64,000 nucleotides of DNA from Butyrivibrio sp. INlla18 (lineage in GTDB: Bacteria; Bacillota; Clostridia; Lachnospirales; Lachnospiraceae), in contig NZ_FMXK01000007.1 of the NCBI RefSeq assembly GCF_900103635.1, forward strand, positions 124,001 to 188,000. The letters are read 5' to 3'. The notes beneath the pieces were generated by a model that saw only the letters and a list, made by a program, of their open reading frames with translations, ran no database searches and was not told the origin of the DNA. Each line of letters starts with the position of its first letter. The stretch's first letter is position 1. This document shows positions 1 to 8,782 of this stretch, in pieces. The translations under genes and the position numbers were made by a program.

Positions 1-1
1 T

Positions 2-529
2 GCTGCAACTGGTAGCGTATCCATTAACCTTAATTACAATGGTCGTGCCTACAGAGAGCTTGCTCCGCAGGCTAAAGGTAAGGCAGTAAGTGAACACGAT
101 TTCAACAATATAGTCGTTGTTCCTCCTGTAAAGGGTATCGTGATCCAGGCTTCTCCTAATGAAGCTGATGTGCAGCAGGTCATCATGCAGTGGAGCCCTA
201 TGAATCTTGGTGTTATTGGCCTTTCAGGAACTAACACCCTTACTACAGGTGCAGCTCTTTCAGCTATTACTCAGGCCAAGACTGCACTAGATGCTGTTTC
301 AAAAGAGCGCTCGACCTTCGGAAGTTACCAGAATAGACTAGAGCACGCTTACAACAACGTAGCTAACACTAGAGAAAACGTTCAGGCTTCTGAAACAAGA
401 ATTCGTGACACTGAGATGGCTTCTGAATCATCAAGACTATCAACTCATAACCTCCTTATGGAATCCGGTCAAATGGTACTAGCCCAGGCTAATCAGACCA
501 AGCAAGGAGTTATGACACTTCTTCAGTAA
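2..529 (+). CDS. Flagellin, C-terminal part (cut by window edge)
   Basis: Flagellin is the filament subunit exported by the flagellar type III apparatus. Only the last 175 residues are present; the frame is open to the window start. The end carries the conserved C-terminal D0/D1 helices: a stretch beginning GAALSAITQAKTALD, then YQNRLEHAYNNVANTRENV, then the near-terminal segment ASETRIRDTEMA and a final amphipathic helix ending TLLQ. These are typical flagellin C-terminal signatures. The part before them (VVVPPVKG, LGVIGLSG) belongs to the variable domain or its junction. It is followed at once by a strong hairpin terminator. Identification as flagellin is firm; which paralogue cannot be told. 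Confidence 0.93.
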   Translation, partial: AATGSVSINLNYNGRAYRELAPQAKGKAVSEHDFNNIVVVPPVKGIVIQASPNEADVQQVIMQWSPMNLGVIGLSGTNTLTTGAALSAITQAKTALDAVSKERSTFGSYQNRLEHAYNNVANTRENVQASETRIRDTEMASESSRLSTHNLLMESGQMVLAQANQTKQGVMTLLQ

Positions 530-545
530 ATAAATATAAGCAAAT

Positions 546-580
546 AAAAACGCGGTAGCTAAGCTACCGCGTTCTTATAT
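546..580. terminator. Bidirectional intrinsic terminator
   Basis: A perfect 10-bp stem CGCGGTAGCT / AGCTACCGCG lies at 551-571. It is flanked by an A-run on the left (a T-run when read on the minus strand) and GTTCTTAT on the right. It sits between the converging flagellin gene and the minus-strand lipoprotein gene, so it can serve both. Confidence 0.85.
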
Positions 581-595
581 TTCCATGAATAAGGA

Positions 596-3292
596 TTAAA
601 GAGATTTAATGCTGTCTGTCTTGATGATGAACTTAACGCTGCTGTCTTCGTCTGCGTTTGCACCACCGAATGTTGTGTAGTTCTCACCAGCGATCTGGAT
701 TGCCTGCATCTTGTCTGAGAACTCTGAAAGGTCTCCGTCGAATGCTTCGTAAAGCTTCTTGATACCTTCCTCATCAAGCTTTGTCATACCATCAAGAAGT
801 TCCTGAACACCGTCATCAAGCTTGATAGCGCCATCGTTGAGTTCGCTTACACCGTTGTTAAGTTCACCAGCGCCATCGTTGAGCTTCTTGGTTCCATCTA
901 CAAGCTCTTTATTGTTAGAAGCAAGTGTGCTTGTTCCATTTGAAAGCTCTGAAGCACCTGAGCTGAGCTGTCCAAGACCTTCATCAAGAGCAACTGCTCC
1001 ATTGTAGATTGTTGATACGCCAGATGCAAGAGCTGCATTACCATCTGCAACCTGCTTAGCACCATCTGAGAGCTGTTTGAGAGCAGCCATTGAATCGCCA
1101 GTTGATGAAGAACCTGTTCCAGCAAGTGCACTTGCACTTCCTAAAGCCTTTGTAAGTACTAACTCTGCTGCCTGTGCTGCACCAAGTAACTGATTATATT
1201 TCTGAACTGCTGTCATACCATCTGTAAGATTAGCTGAGCTTTTCTTCATTGTTGAAACTTTTGAGCTCATTGTTGATACGCTTGTGTTAAGTTCTACAAG
1301 TGCTGAATGGAGATAGTCATACTTTCCAGCCTTTTCAGCGTTATCATTAACCTGCTTAAGCAGATTATCGTACTCTGCCTGAGTAAGTGTTACTGTTCCA
1401 TCAGAATTAGTCTCAATAAGTGATGTACCAAGAAGATCTGCTGTAGAAACTTCTTCATCGTCATCATCATCATCAGTTACATCAGTATTACCATTTCCAG
1501 GTCTTAATGAATTGAAGAGATCAAGGTCATCTGGGTTTCCACCGTTGTTATCGTCGTCATCACCATCGCCATTGCCACCATCTGGATTTGGGTTTGGATC
1601 TGGATTAGGATTTGGATCTGTTGTTGGAGCTGGGTTTGGATCTGGTGTTGTATCTGGATTTGTATCATCATCTCTATTAAGTTCATCGTAGTCATAATCC
1701 AGGACATTATCATTGTTATTAGCAAGAGTATTAACAGTAGTTGTCAATGTAGTCATTCTACCATTAAGCTGTGTCATTCCAGTATAAAGCTGTGAAATGC
1801 CGTCAGTAAGAGTTGTTACACCACTTGATGTATCTCTTGCACCCTGGATAATAATATCTACTTTAGCCTGATCAGTAAGCTGGCCATTAGAGATAATTCC
1901 GAATCCTTTTGCTGTATCTGCGCTCCAAGAACCTGAACCCATAAGGTAAGATTTAGCTGCCTGGATCTGTCCAAGCATTGTCTGATATTCATCAAGCTTG
2001 GTCATCATGTCTGACATACCTGTAAGCTTTGCGCTAAGTACGTTAACACCATCGCTTACCTGCTTTGCACCATCTGCAAGCTTCTGAGCGTTACCAACAA
2101 TGTCTGCATCCTTCATACCGTTAACAAGCTGACCAGAACCATCCTTTGCTGTAGCTGCGCCCTGTGCAAGCTTAGATGCGCCTTCATTTACCTGGCTAAC
2201 ACCATCTGTGTATTTTACAACGCCTTCATAAAGGCTCTGTGTACCATCTTTTAACTCTTTTGTTCCATCATAGAGCTGTGAAGCACCATCCTTAAGATCT
2301 GAAGTACCATTCTTGAGTGTCTGTGTACCATCAACGAGCTGTGTTGAACCATCGTTGAGTTCTCCCATATCATCCTTGAGATCATCGATCTTGGATGAAT
2401 CAGAAAGGTCTGAAAGACCGAAATCTGAAAGGATATCTGAGCTTGCCATTGTGATTGTCATACCAAGCTCGAAGTTTGATGTATCAGCTGTAACTTCGAA
2501 GTAGTTTGAAAGCTTGTTTTCAAGCTCTCCATCAGAATCAAGCTCTTCCCACTTGTCTTCATCGATGTTAAGACTTTCCTTAAGTCCAGGAACTGCAACA
2601 CCCATAACGATGTAGTTGCCGCCATCTGAGATAACCTTACCATTTGAGATCTCAACGTTTGTGAACTTATCTGAATCAAGCATCATGCCTGAAACCATTG
2701 CAAATGGTGTGTAAACTTCGATCTGCTTGCCATCAACTTCTACTGTCTGCTTTTCTGTGTTCTCATACTCGAAACGGATTGTAACTCTTCCGCTCTTACC
2801 TGCAAGCTCCTCTGGAGTGATCTCTTTTCCATTGAGAGTATATGTGATCTTCATCTTAACAGGAAGCTCTTTGTCTGTTGTTCCCTGATAGTAGATATCA
2901 GCGCCGCTAGCATTCCATGTAAGTGTTCCATCGCCGTTATCTGTGAATGTCTCAGAACCCTTAACGTTTACGATGTCCTTAAGGTCTGTTGCATCTGTAA
3001 GTTCTGTAGAAGCATCTGAATTCTTGAGCCATTCGCTAACTACTACGTCGTTTACTGCGCCGTTTGCATCAGCCTTAACATATACTGTCTCGACCTTGCC
3101 AGCCTCTCCCTCAGAAGAAGCAATCGCGCTGCTAGCCATCATGCTCTCTTCAAGATCTTTTTCTTCCTGAGTTTCTACAACTGCCTGTGCAGAGTCATCA
3201 GATACTGTATTTGCTCCGCAGGCAACTGTCATCATTGCCATCATAGCGGCCATAATTACTGAAAATGTTTTCATCAAATTCTTCTTGATCAT
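596..3292 (-). CDS. YhgE/Pip-like heptad-repeat lipoprotein of an MMPL module
   Basis: An 898-aa predicted lipoprotein: positively charged start, hydrophobic segment, and lipobox ending VAC with Cys25. The middle and the C-terminal third are made of repeated units of the form L-x-x-G-x-x-x-L-x-D-G (LVDGTQTLKNGTSDLKDGA and so on), as in YhgE/Pip and similar extracellular coiled-coil proteins. An Asp/Asn/Pro-rich linker lies at about residues 535-590 and again near 600. There is no obvious C-terminal membrane segment. AGGAGG stands 8 bases before the ATG. It lies 50 bp downstream of the MMPL transporter gene on the same strand, so an accessory envelope role with that transporter is likely. Substrate unknown. 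Confidence 0.72.
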   Translation of the reverse strand: MIKKNLMKTFSVIMAAMMAMMTVACGANTVSDDSAQAVVETQEEKDLEESMMASSAIASSEGEAGKVETVYVKADANGAVNDVVVSEWLKNSDASTELTDATDLKDIVNVKGSETFTDNGDGTLTWNASGADIYYQGTTDKELPVKMKITYTLNGKEITPEELAGKSGRVTIRFEYENTEKQTVEVDGKQIEVYTPFAMVSGMMLDSDKFTNVEISNGKVISDGGNYIVMGVAVPGLKESLNIDEDKWEELDSDGELENKLSNYFEVTADTSNFELGMTITMASSDILSDFGLSDLSDSSKIDDLKDDMGELNDGSTQLVDGTQTLKNGTSDLKDGASQLYDGTKELKDGTQSLYEGVVKYTDGVSQVNEGASKLAQGAATAKDGSGQLVNGMKDADIVGNAQKLADGAKQVSDGVNVLSAKLTGMSDMMTKLDEYQTMLGQIQAAKSYLMGSGSWSADTAKGFGIISNGQLTDQAKVDIIIQGARDTSSGVTTLTDGISQLYTGMTQLNGRMTTLTTTVNTLANNNDNVLDYDYDELNRDDDTNPDTTPDPNPAPTTDPNPNPDPNPNPDGGNGDGDDDDNNGGNPDDLDLFNSLRPGNGNTDVTDDDDDDEEVSTADLLGTSLIETNSDGTVTLTQAEYDNLLKQVNDNAEKAGKYDYLHSALVELNTSVSTMSSKVSTMKKSSANLTDGMTAVQKYNQLLGAAQAAELVLTKALGSASALAGTGSSSTGDSMAALKQLSDGAKQVADGNAALASGVSTIYNGAVALDEGLGQLSSGASELSNGTSTLASNNKELVDGTKKLNDGAGELNNGVSELNDGAIKLDDGVQELLDGMTKLDEEGIKKLYEAFDGDLSEFSDKMQAIQIAGENYTTFGGANADEDSSVKFIIKTDSIKSL

Positions 3293-3342
3293 TTCTCTTT
3301 CCTCCTAATCTATATGTAGCTGCTTTTTATGCCGAGTACTTT

Positions 3343-5457
3343 TTAGGCAGCTTTATGTCTGTGTAATCTGTCTCCAAGATGAGGTCTGTGGTCTGTATCT
3401 ACGTTCATGCCAAATGTTGTTCTCATGATCAACTTGTCGAAGATCATGTACATAGCTGGGAGCACCAAAAGAACTGTGAACATACTGATGATTGCGCCTC
3501 TGGCCATTAAGTTACAAAGTGATCCGATCATATCGATGCTGGAAATAAGGCCAACGCCGAATGTTGCTGCAAAGAATGAAAGGGCACTTACTACTACTGA
3601 CTTCATGCTTGTTGAAAGAGCTATGAGTGTAGCTTCTTTCTTGTCATGTCCTGCATTTCTCTCGCTTAGGTACCTTGTTGTCATAAGGATCGCATAGTCA
3701 ACAGTGGCACCAAGCTGAATAGTTCCGATAACTACTGATGAGATGAAAGGTATTGTTGTATGTGTGTAAAATGGAAGTCCCATGTTTACAAAAATAGCAA
3801 ACTCTATAACTGCAACCAGGATGAATGGCAGTGATACGGACTTAAGTACAAATGCAATGATAAGGAATACAAGTCCGATGGAAACTGTATTAACTACCTG
3901 GAAATCGTGGTTTGTAATATTGATAAGGTCCTTTGTACAAGGAGCTTCACCAACTACCATAGCCTTTGGATCATAGCTCTTTACGATAGTATTGACTGTG
4001 TCGATCTGATTGTTGATCTCGTCAGAAGCTATCTTGTAATCTGTTGTCAAAAGAACTAATTTCCATTCGTCACTCTCAAGATCTGATAAAAGGTCATCTG
4101 GAATGAATGATCTTGGGAATGCAGGTCCAATAAGTGAATCTGTGCTAAGGACTGAAAGAATACCATCTGTGTCCTTAAGCTCTTTTATCATCTGATTCAT
4201 ACTAGCTGAATCAAGGTTCTTGTCTACAAGAAGCATGTATGCTGAGTTCATTTCGAACTCTTCATCAACCTTGTTGGCACCCTGTACAGATTCAAGCTTG
4301 TCAGGAAGTGTCTGTGTAAGGTCGTAATAAACGCTTGTGTGGTTGTTACCATAGATTGCTGGGAACAGGAGCACAAGGAATATTGCAAAGAAGATTCCGT
4401 AATGCCTTGCTATAAACTTAGGAATTCTGTTGAACTCTGGCATAAGTGGTTTGTGCTTGGTCTTCTCAATGAGGTTATCAAAGATAAGGATCATACTTGG
4501 AAGGATTGTTACGCAGCCAACTACACCAAAGACAACGCCCTTAGCCATTACAACACCAAGGTCAAGTCCAAGTGTGAAGCTCATGAAGCAAAGAGCTACA
4601 AAACCAGCAACTGTTGTTATTGAGCTACCGATAACTGACTGGAATGTGGCTGAAATTGCATTTGCCATGGCATCCATTTTGTTGTCATTCTTATCGAGCT
4701 CTTCCTGATAGCTGTGCCACAGGAATATTGAATAGTCCAAGGTAACGCCGAGCTGAAGTACCGCGCTCAGTGACTGGGTTATGAAAGAAATCTCTCCCTT
4801 GAAGACGTTGGTACCCATGTTGTAAACAATTGCCATTCCAATACTTAACAGGAAGAATACCGGTATAAGGTAAGAATCCATTGTAAGTGAAAGAACGATA
4901 ACTGCAAGAAGTACGGCGATTCCTACATATATAGGAGTCTCTGCCATTGCCATATTCTTGGTGTCTGTTACGATGGCGCTCATGCCACTCATGAAGCACT
5001 GCTTGTTAGAGATCTTTCTGATGTTCTCGATGGCATCCATTGTGTCGTCCGCTGATGTTCCTTCATCAAATATGATGAACATCATTGTGGAGTCATCAGA
5101 ATTGAATGCATCGTAGACCTCTGTAGGAAGCATCTCCATTGGGACTGAAAGGTCCATTACTGAGTCGTACCAGACAACGTCTGCAACGTGGTCCACATTT
5201 TCTATCTGTGATTTAAGATTAGCAACATCCTTTTCCTCCATGCCCTCAACTACATATAGGACAAAAGAGCCGGTGCCAAACTGATCAAGCAGGATATCCT
5301 GTCCCTGCATGGTCTCAATTTCTTTTGGCAGGTATGTAAGGATATCGTAATTAACTCTGGTGTTAAAATATCCGGCTGCAGATGGAATAAGAAGTGCTAT
5401 TGCCGCAATCAGTATAACATACCTTAGCTTTACAATTAAATGTGAAAGCTTGTTCAT
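3343..5457 (-). CDS. MMPL/RND-family transporter
   Basis: About 704 aa with the duplicated RND layout: one N-terminal TM helix, a large extracellular loop, a TM bundle around residues 175-345, a second TM helix near 355, a second loop, and a final TM bundle. Motifs such as GVTLDYSIFLWHSYQEE in the first half and GATVDYAILMTTRYL in the second are the paired TM4-type segments typical of MMPL proteins. Members export lipids or drugs by proton antiport. An in-frame ATG lies two codons earlier, but it touches the AGGAGG; the ATG at 5457 has 7-base spacing and is preferred. Transcription starts from a promoter overlapped by two TetR-type operators. Substrate unknown. Confidence 0.88.
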   Translation of the reverse strand: MNKLSHLIVKLRYVILIAAIALLIPSAAGYFNTRVNYDILTYLPKEIETMQGQDILLDQFGTGSFVLYVVEGMEEKDVANLKSQIENVDHVADVVWYDSVMDLSVPMEMLPTEVYDAFNSDDSTMMFIIFDEGTSADDTMDAIENIRKISNKQCFMSGMSAIVTDTKNMAMAETPIYVGIAVLLAVIVLSLTMDSYLIPVFFLLSIGMAIVYNMGTNVFKGEISFITQSLSAVLQLGVTLDYSIFLWHSYQEELDKNDNKMDAMANAISATFQSVIGSSITTVAGFVALCFMSFTLGLDLGVVMAKGVVFGVVGCVTILPSMILIFDNLIEKTKHKPLMPEFNRIPKFIARHYGIFFAIFLVLLFPAIYGNNHTSVYYDLTQTLPDKLESVQGANKVDEEFEMNSAYMLLVDKNLDSASMNQMIKELKDTDGILSVLSTDSLIGPAFPRSFIPDDLLSDLESDEWKLVLLTTDYKIASDEINNQIDTVNTIVKSYDPKAMVVGEAPCTKDLINITNHDFQVVNTVSIGLVFLIIAFVLKSVSLPFILVAVIEFAIFVNMGLPFYTHTTIPFISSVVIGTIQLGATVDYAILMTTRYLSERNAGHDKKEATLIALSTSMKSVVVSALSFFAATFGVGLISSIDMIGSLCNLMARGAIISMFTVLLVLPAMYMIFDKLIMRTTFGMNVDTDHRPHLGDRLHRHKAA

Positions 5458-5544
5458 AATCATTCCTCCTCGTGTAATCTAGTGTTTCAAACGCTTCTTG
5501 ATTATTTTTTTCAATAACGTATAATGAATCGTGAAACGATTTTA

Positions 5545-5557
5545 TGACCGTTAGTCA
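5545..5557. promoter_or_regulatory. TetR-type operator, copy 1
   Basis: TGACC-GTT-AGTCA is an inverted repeat with one mismatch. Its centre is 40 bp from the perfect copy at 5585. It lies just downstream of the -10 of the transporter promoter, where a bound repressor would block initiation. Confidence 0.7.
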
Positions 5558-5569
5558 TTTTCTAAATAT

Positions 5570-5598
5570 GGTATATCACTTTTCTGACCGTTGGTCAA
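5570..5598 (-). promoter_or_regulatory. Promoter of the MMPL module
   Basis: On the minus strand TTGACC (5598-5593), a 17-base spacer, then TATACC (5575-5570). The -35 box lies inside the second TetR operator, which explains how the divergent tetR could control the transporter genes. Confidence 0.65.
5585..5597. promoter_or_regulatory. TetR-type operator, copy 2
   Basis: TGACC-GTT-GGTCA is a perfect 5-bp inverted repeat with 3-bp centre, overlapping the -35 of the minus-strand promoter. A related half-site (ACCGGTCA) follows at about 5623-5630, nearer the tetR start. Confidence 0.75.
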
Positions 5599-5667
5599 TA
5601 TTTTTTATTAAAATTTTTTCTCACCGGTCAAACAATCTGTGGTATGTTATAAATAAGAGGTGTATCA

Positions 5668-6273
5668 ATGGGAAAAGCAGCCGAAAATAAAAAAATGAAG
5701 ATGGAAAATCTTCTTAATACATCCTTTGAATTATTTACTTCTCAGGGTATTAACAAGACATCCATTCAAGACATAGTTAATAAAGCTGGAGTTGCTAAAG
5801 GAACTTTTTATCTGTACTTTAAGGACAAGTATGATATAAGAAACAGACTTATCGCTCACAAATCCAGTCAGCTCTTTATGCAGGCCTATACAGCCCTAGA
5901 AGAGTCAGATATCCATAATTTTGAAGATAGAATAGTCTTTTTAGTCAATCACGTTTTAGATGAGCTTGAAGCCAACAAAGGTCTACTTGCATTCATATAT
6001 AAAGACCTTTCCTGGGCAGTATTCAAAAAAGCTCTCATTTCTCCGCTGACTAATGAAGACGTTGATTTTGCTGAGATATATAGAAAGATGGTAGAGGAAT
6101 CAGAATTTAAATTCTCAGATCCTGAGGTCATGCTCTTCCTTATAATAGAGCTTGTTGGTTCTACCGGTTATAGCTCCATCATGTACAATGACCCGGTTTC
6201 TCTAGACAAACTAAAGCCACACTTAGAGGCAACTGTCAGATCCATAATCAGACAATATACTATTTCAAAATAA
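5668..6273 (+). CDS. TetR-family repressor of the MMPL module
   Basis: A 201-aa protein. The N-terminal 50 residues form the TetR helix-turn-helix, with the conserved run KTSIQDIVNKAGVAKGTFYLYF; the remainder is an all-helical ligand domain with no family signature I can name. It is divergent from the transporter gene with 210 bp between them, containing two copies of TGACC-GTT-GGTCA that fit a dimeric TetR protein. The natural reading is repression of the MMPL/lipoprotein pair and probably of itself, relieved by a substrate of the pump. A GAGGTG stands 7 bases before the ATG. Confidence 0.88.
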   Translation: MGKAAENKKMKMENLLNTSFELFTSQGINKTSIQDIVNKAGVAKGTFYLYFKDKYDIRNRLIAHKSSQLFMQAYTALEESDIHNFEDRIVFLVNHVLDELEANKGLLAFIYKDLSWAVFKKALISPLTNEDVDFAEIYRKMVEESEFKFSDPEVMLFLIIELVGSTGYSSIMYNDPVSLDKLKPHLEATVRSIIRQYTISK

Positions 6274-6320
6274 AAATGAGCTTCCTACTTATAGTATTAG
6301 TATGTAGGAAGCTTTTCTTA
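6273..6320. terminator. Bidirectional terminator between tetR and the GGDEF gene
   Basis: Stem AGCTTCCTAC (6279-6288) / GTAGGAAGCT (6304-6313), with TTTTCTTATT to the right and an A-rich run to the left that gives a U-tract on the minus strand. It separates two converging genes. Confidence 0.75.
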
Positions 6321-6338
6321 TTATATTTAGTTATGTAT

Positions 6339-8186
6339 CTATTCTTCATAGAAAGTCACATATGAGCCTTTGTGTTGTTTGCTCTCATACATGGCTTTGT
6401 CTGCCTTTTGATATAAGTCGCCAAAAGAAGCTTTCTTCGTAGCACTACTAAATACCGCGCCAATACTTACCTGCAGTCTCCAATCAGCCATTTCTGGAAA
6501 ATCGATATCATCAATATTCCTAAACAATCTTTCTACTACCAGTCTTCCAATCTCTTTATCTTCTACACCTTCTGCATATACCGCAAATTCGTCTCCGCCA
6601 AGTCTAAATACTACGTCAGAATCTCTAAAGGTCTCTGTAAGGCATCTTGCAAGAGCTATGATCACCTGATCTCCCATGTCATGACCATAGGTATCATTTA
6701 CAAATTTGAAGTGATCTGCATCCAATAAGAGGACCATTCCTATCTTATCTTTTCCTAATGCCTCATAAACTCTGGTCTCACCACCGCTTCGATTAAGGAT
6801 TCCTGTGAGGGCATCAGTTTCTGCAAGCTTCTTAAAGTGTTCTTGTCTCTTTTTAGCTTCATCTATAGACTCTATGGCCCACAAAACCTGGTGAAGCTTT
6901 CCTTCTTCATCTCTTTGTGCCACAACGAACTGCATTCGATGCCATCTGCCGTGAACATCGACAAATTCGCAGGTTATGGCCTTAATGTCTTTTAACCTCT
7001 CTTCAAGAGTAGAAAGATCTGCAAAATCAATAAGGGTATTCTGGAAAGGCTCTGCTACAAGCTTTTTGATATATTCACTATTACGATCAAGAAGAAGTTC
7101 ATACTTTCCGCCAAGGGCCTTATCCAAGACCTCGCTGACCCTGAGCTTTCTGATAGTGTGATTATCAAGATCAACTAAGCTTAAAGAAGTATAGATGTCA
7201 CCTATGGCACTTATCTCTCTTTGAAGCTGGCCTGCTTCTTTTTGCTTACTATCATAAATATTGATTATTGTAAAATAAGCAAGGAAAATGACTATAAGTG
7301 CTATGGCCGATGACATGTAGATATACTTGGCATTTCTGAAGGTAGCTCTTTGATCTAATATGATCATTGAGCACCACTCATTATTTACCCTATCGCAAAA
7401 GACAAGCTTACTTTTCCCATCAATGTCCGTAATAAACATACCTTCTTCTTGCAAAAAAGCTTCTTTTACAAGGTCTGTATACTCCATCTCTTCTTCAAGA
7501 TAGTTTTTGCCAACTTCTGCACTGTCAGAATGAGCAACTATCATGCCACTTTCATCTACTAACATAGAAAAATCGATCTGCTTTGCCTTACTGATCTCCT
7601 CCTCTATACCCTGTATACTATCAAGGAAAATGTCCATGGATATAACACTCTTTTTATCTGAAAGGAGCTTACTTACGGACATCATATACTTATTTGTCTG
7701 CATATTCATATATGGCTTAACAAAAGTTATGTCTCCATCTGCCTCAACCGCAGAAATATACCAAGGTCTAGTTGTTGCGTCATAGTCTTCTGGAAAATCC
7801 CATCCAGAACCATCCAGATATTCACCATTACAATAGCCATATATTCCGGTGTTGTTGCTCTCTATAAGGCTTGAATAAACCTTTGTCTCAGCCACAAGGT
7901 ATTTAAGGATCTCCTCATTACTCTGACCAGAGGCCATCATTTCTTCAACACCTTGAGCTGTGAAGATTACGGCATCCTTAGGGGTATTAAGATAATGATC
8001 AACATTATGAGATAATTGCTCAGAATTGTAGCTCCAGTTACTTATAACACTCTGTTTGGAGACAATATATAGCCTGTAGAAAATAAGAACCGCGAACATT
8101 GCTGTAAGACAGCCTAAAAGAACCAGAACCAGAAGGCTCTTAGTTGCAATCTTTTTCATTTTGTTTTTGAGGGTTTCTGATGACAT
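6339..8186 (-). CDS. Membrane diguanylate cyclase with Cache sensor
   Basis: Makes cyclic di-GMP from two GTP. Order: short cytoplasmic N-terminus, TM helix (LLVLVLLGCLTAMFAVLIFY), extracellular Cache-type sensor containing TTRPWYISAV, a second TM helix near residue 295 (SSAIALIVIFLAYFTII), a PAS-like linker, then a GGDEF domain. The active-site RLGGDEF is intact, and RDSD precedes GGDEF by five residues, matching the RxxD inhibitory site; catalysis and product feedback are therefore both expected. The reading frame extends to a TTG at 8210, but the ATG at 8186 is the more ordinary start; neither has a strong Shine-Dalgarno. Likely influences motility or adhesion. Ligand unknown. Confidence 0.88.
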   Translation of the reverse strand: MSSETLKNKMKKIATKSLLVLVLLGCLTAMFAVLIFYRLYIVSKQSVISNWSYNSEQLSHNVDHYLNTPKDAVIFTAQGVEEMMASGQSNEEILKYLVAETKVYSSLIESNNTGIYGYCNGEYLDGSGWDFPEDYDATTRPWYISAVEADGDITFVKPYMNMQTNKYMMSVSKLLSDKKSVISMDIFLDSIQGIEEEISKAKQIDFSMLVDESGMIVAHSDSAEVGKNYLEEEMEYTDLVKEAFLQEEGMFITDIDGKSKLVFCDRVNNEWCSMIILDQRATFRNAKYIYMSSAIALIVIFLAYFTIINIYDSKQKEAGQLQREISAIGDIYTSLSLVDLDNHTIRKLRVSEVLDKALGGKYELLLDRNSEYIKKLVAEPFQNTLIDFADLSTLEERLKDIKAITCEFVDVHGRWHRMQFVVAQRDEEGKLHQVLWAIESIDEAKKRQEHFKKLAETDALTGILNRSGGETRVYEALGKDKIGMVLLLDADHFKFVNDTYGHDMGDQVIIALARCLTETFRDSDVVFRLGGDEFAVYAEGVEDKEIGRLVVERLFRNIDDIDFPEMADWRLQVSIGAVFSSATKKASFGDLYQKADKAMYESKQHKGSYVTFYEE

Positions 8187-8304
8187 TGATTGGTCTCTGC
8201 TCCCAAACAAAATACAACAATATTACAACGATAAACCAATAACATTATAACATGAGTCTGGTTCCCCTTAAGCCGCTGTAATTCTTAAAATTTTATATAA
8301 AAAA

Positions 8305-8338
8305 ACTTCCCAAACTATAACCTACAATTTGGAAGCTT
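8305..8338 (-). terminator. Terminator-like hairpin
   Basis: CTTCCCAAA ... TTTGGAAG hairpin, which read on the minus strand is followed by seven Ts. It would end minus-strand transcripts arriving from the 8.4-8.9 kb non-coding region before they reach the GGDEF gene. Confidence 0.55.
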
Positions 8339-8427
8339 CGACTCTCTCCTTATCCCCGCAATATAATGCAACATTTCGTGAGTTTTTTCTCTTCTATGTC
8401 TTTGGATTCATTTAGAAATTTGATATT

Positions 8428-8701
8428 TTTAGCCTAAATCCAACAGAATAATTTTTTCAGCTAATATTTTTCATTATAATTTGCTATTCATCCTCAAACC
8501 CACCTCAGCTTCCTTAACCTAAATCACTTCATACATACACATTCGGCTAAAGATTGTAAAATTCTTCCCTTTTATTGTTTAAATTACTTTAGCCGAAATA
8601 CACCCGTCTACATTGTTTCAGCTAACAATTATAAAAATCTCAACACTCACTTCTTATTTTGCTTTAGCCTAAAATAAGAAAAACTGCGTTTTTCGGCTGA
8701 A
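8428..8701. repeat. Four-unit array of paired near-palindromic 11-mers, period about 75 bp
   Basis: This lies in the gene-free gap 8211-8979. Word A (consensus TTTAGCCTAAA) begins at 8428, 8513, 8588 and 8663. Word B (consensus TTTCGGCTAAA) begins at 8455, 8541, 8616 and 8691. A and B are close to reverse complements (8588 and 8541 are exact), and A is itself almost a palindrome. The A-to-B step is 27, 28, 28, 28 bp; the unit step is 85, 75, 75 bp. The bases between words are not conserved by eye. A weak extra half-word is at 8718. The regular spacing suggests protein-binding sites or repeated small hairpins. No protein is encoded here. Confidence 0.65.
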
Positions 8702-8782
8702 AGCCAACCTCCATATATTAGCTTCATAGTTTTTCAACGTAAATGTCATTTCATTTATCATGTTTTTTCCATATGCAGAACA

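Noticed and set aside
4339-4708. Overlapping plus-strand frames of 92-94 aa
   Set aside because: Shadow frames within the MMPL gene; no ribosome-binding site.
8428-8701. Possible CRISPR array
   Set aside because: The repeats are 11 bp, occur in alternating inverted form, and spacers are unequal; no cas gene is near.
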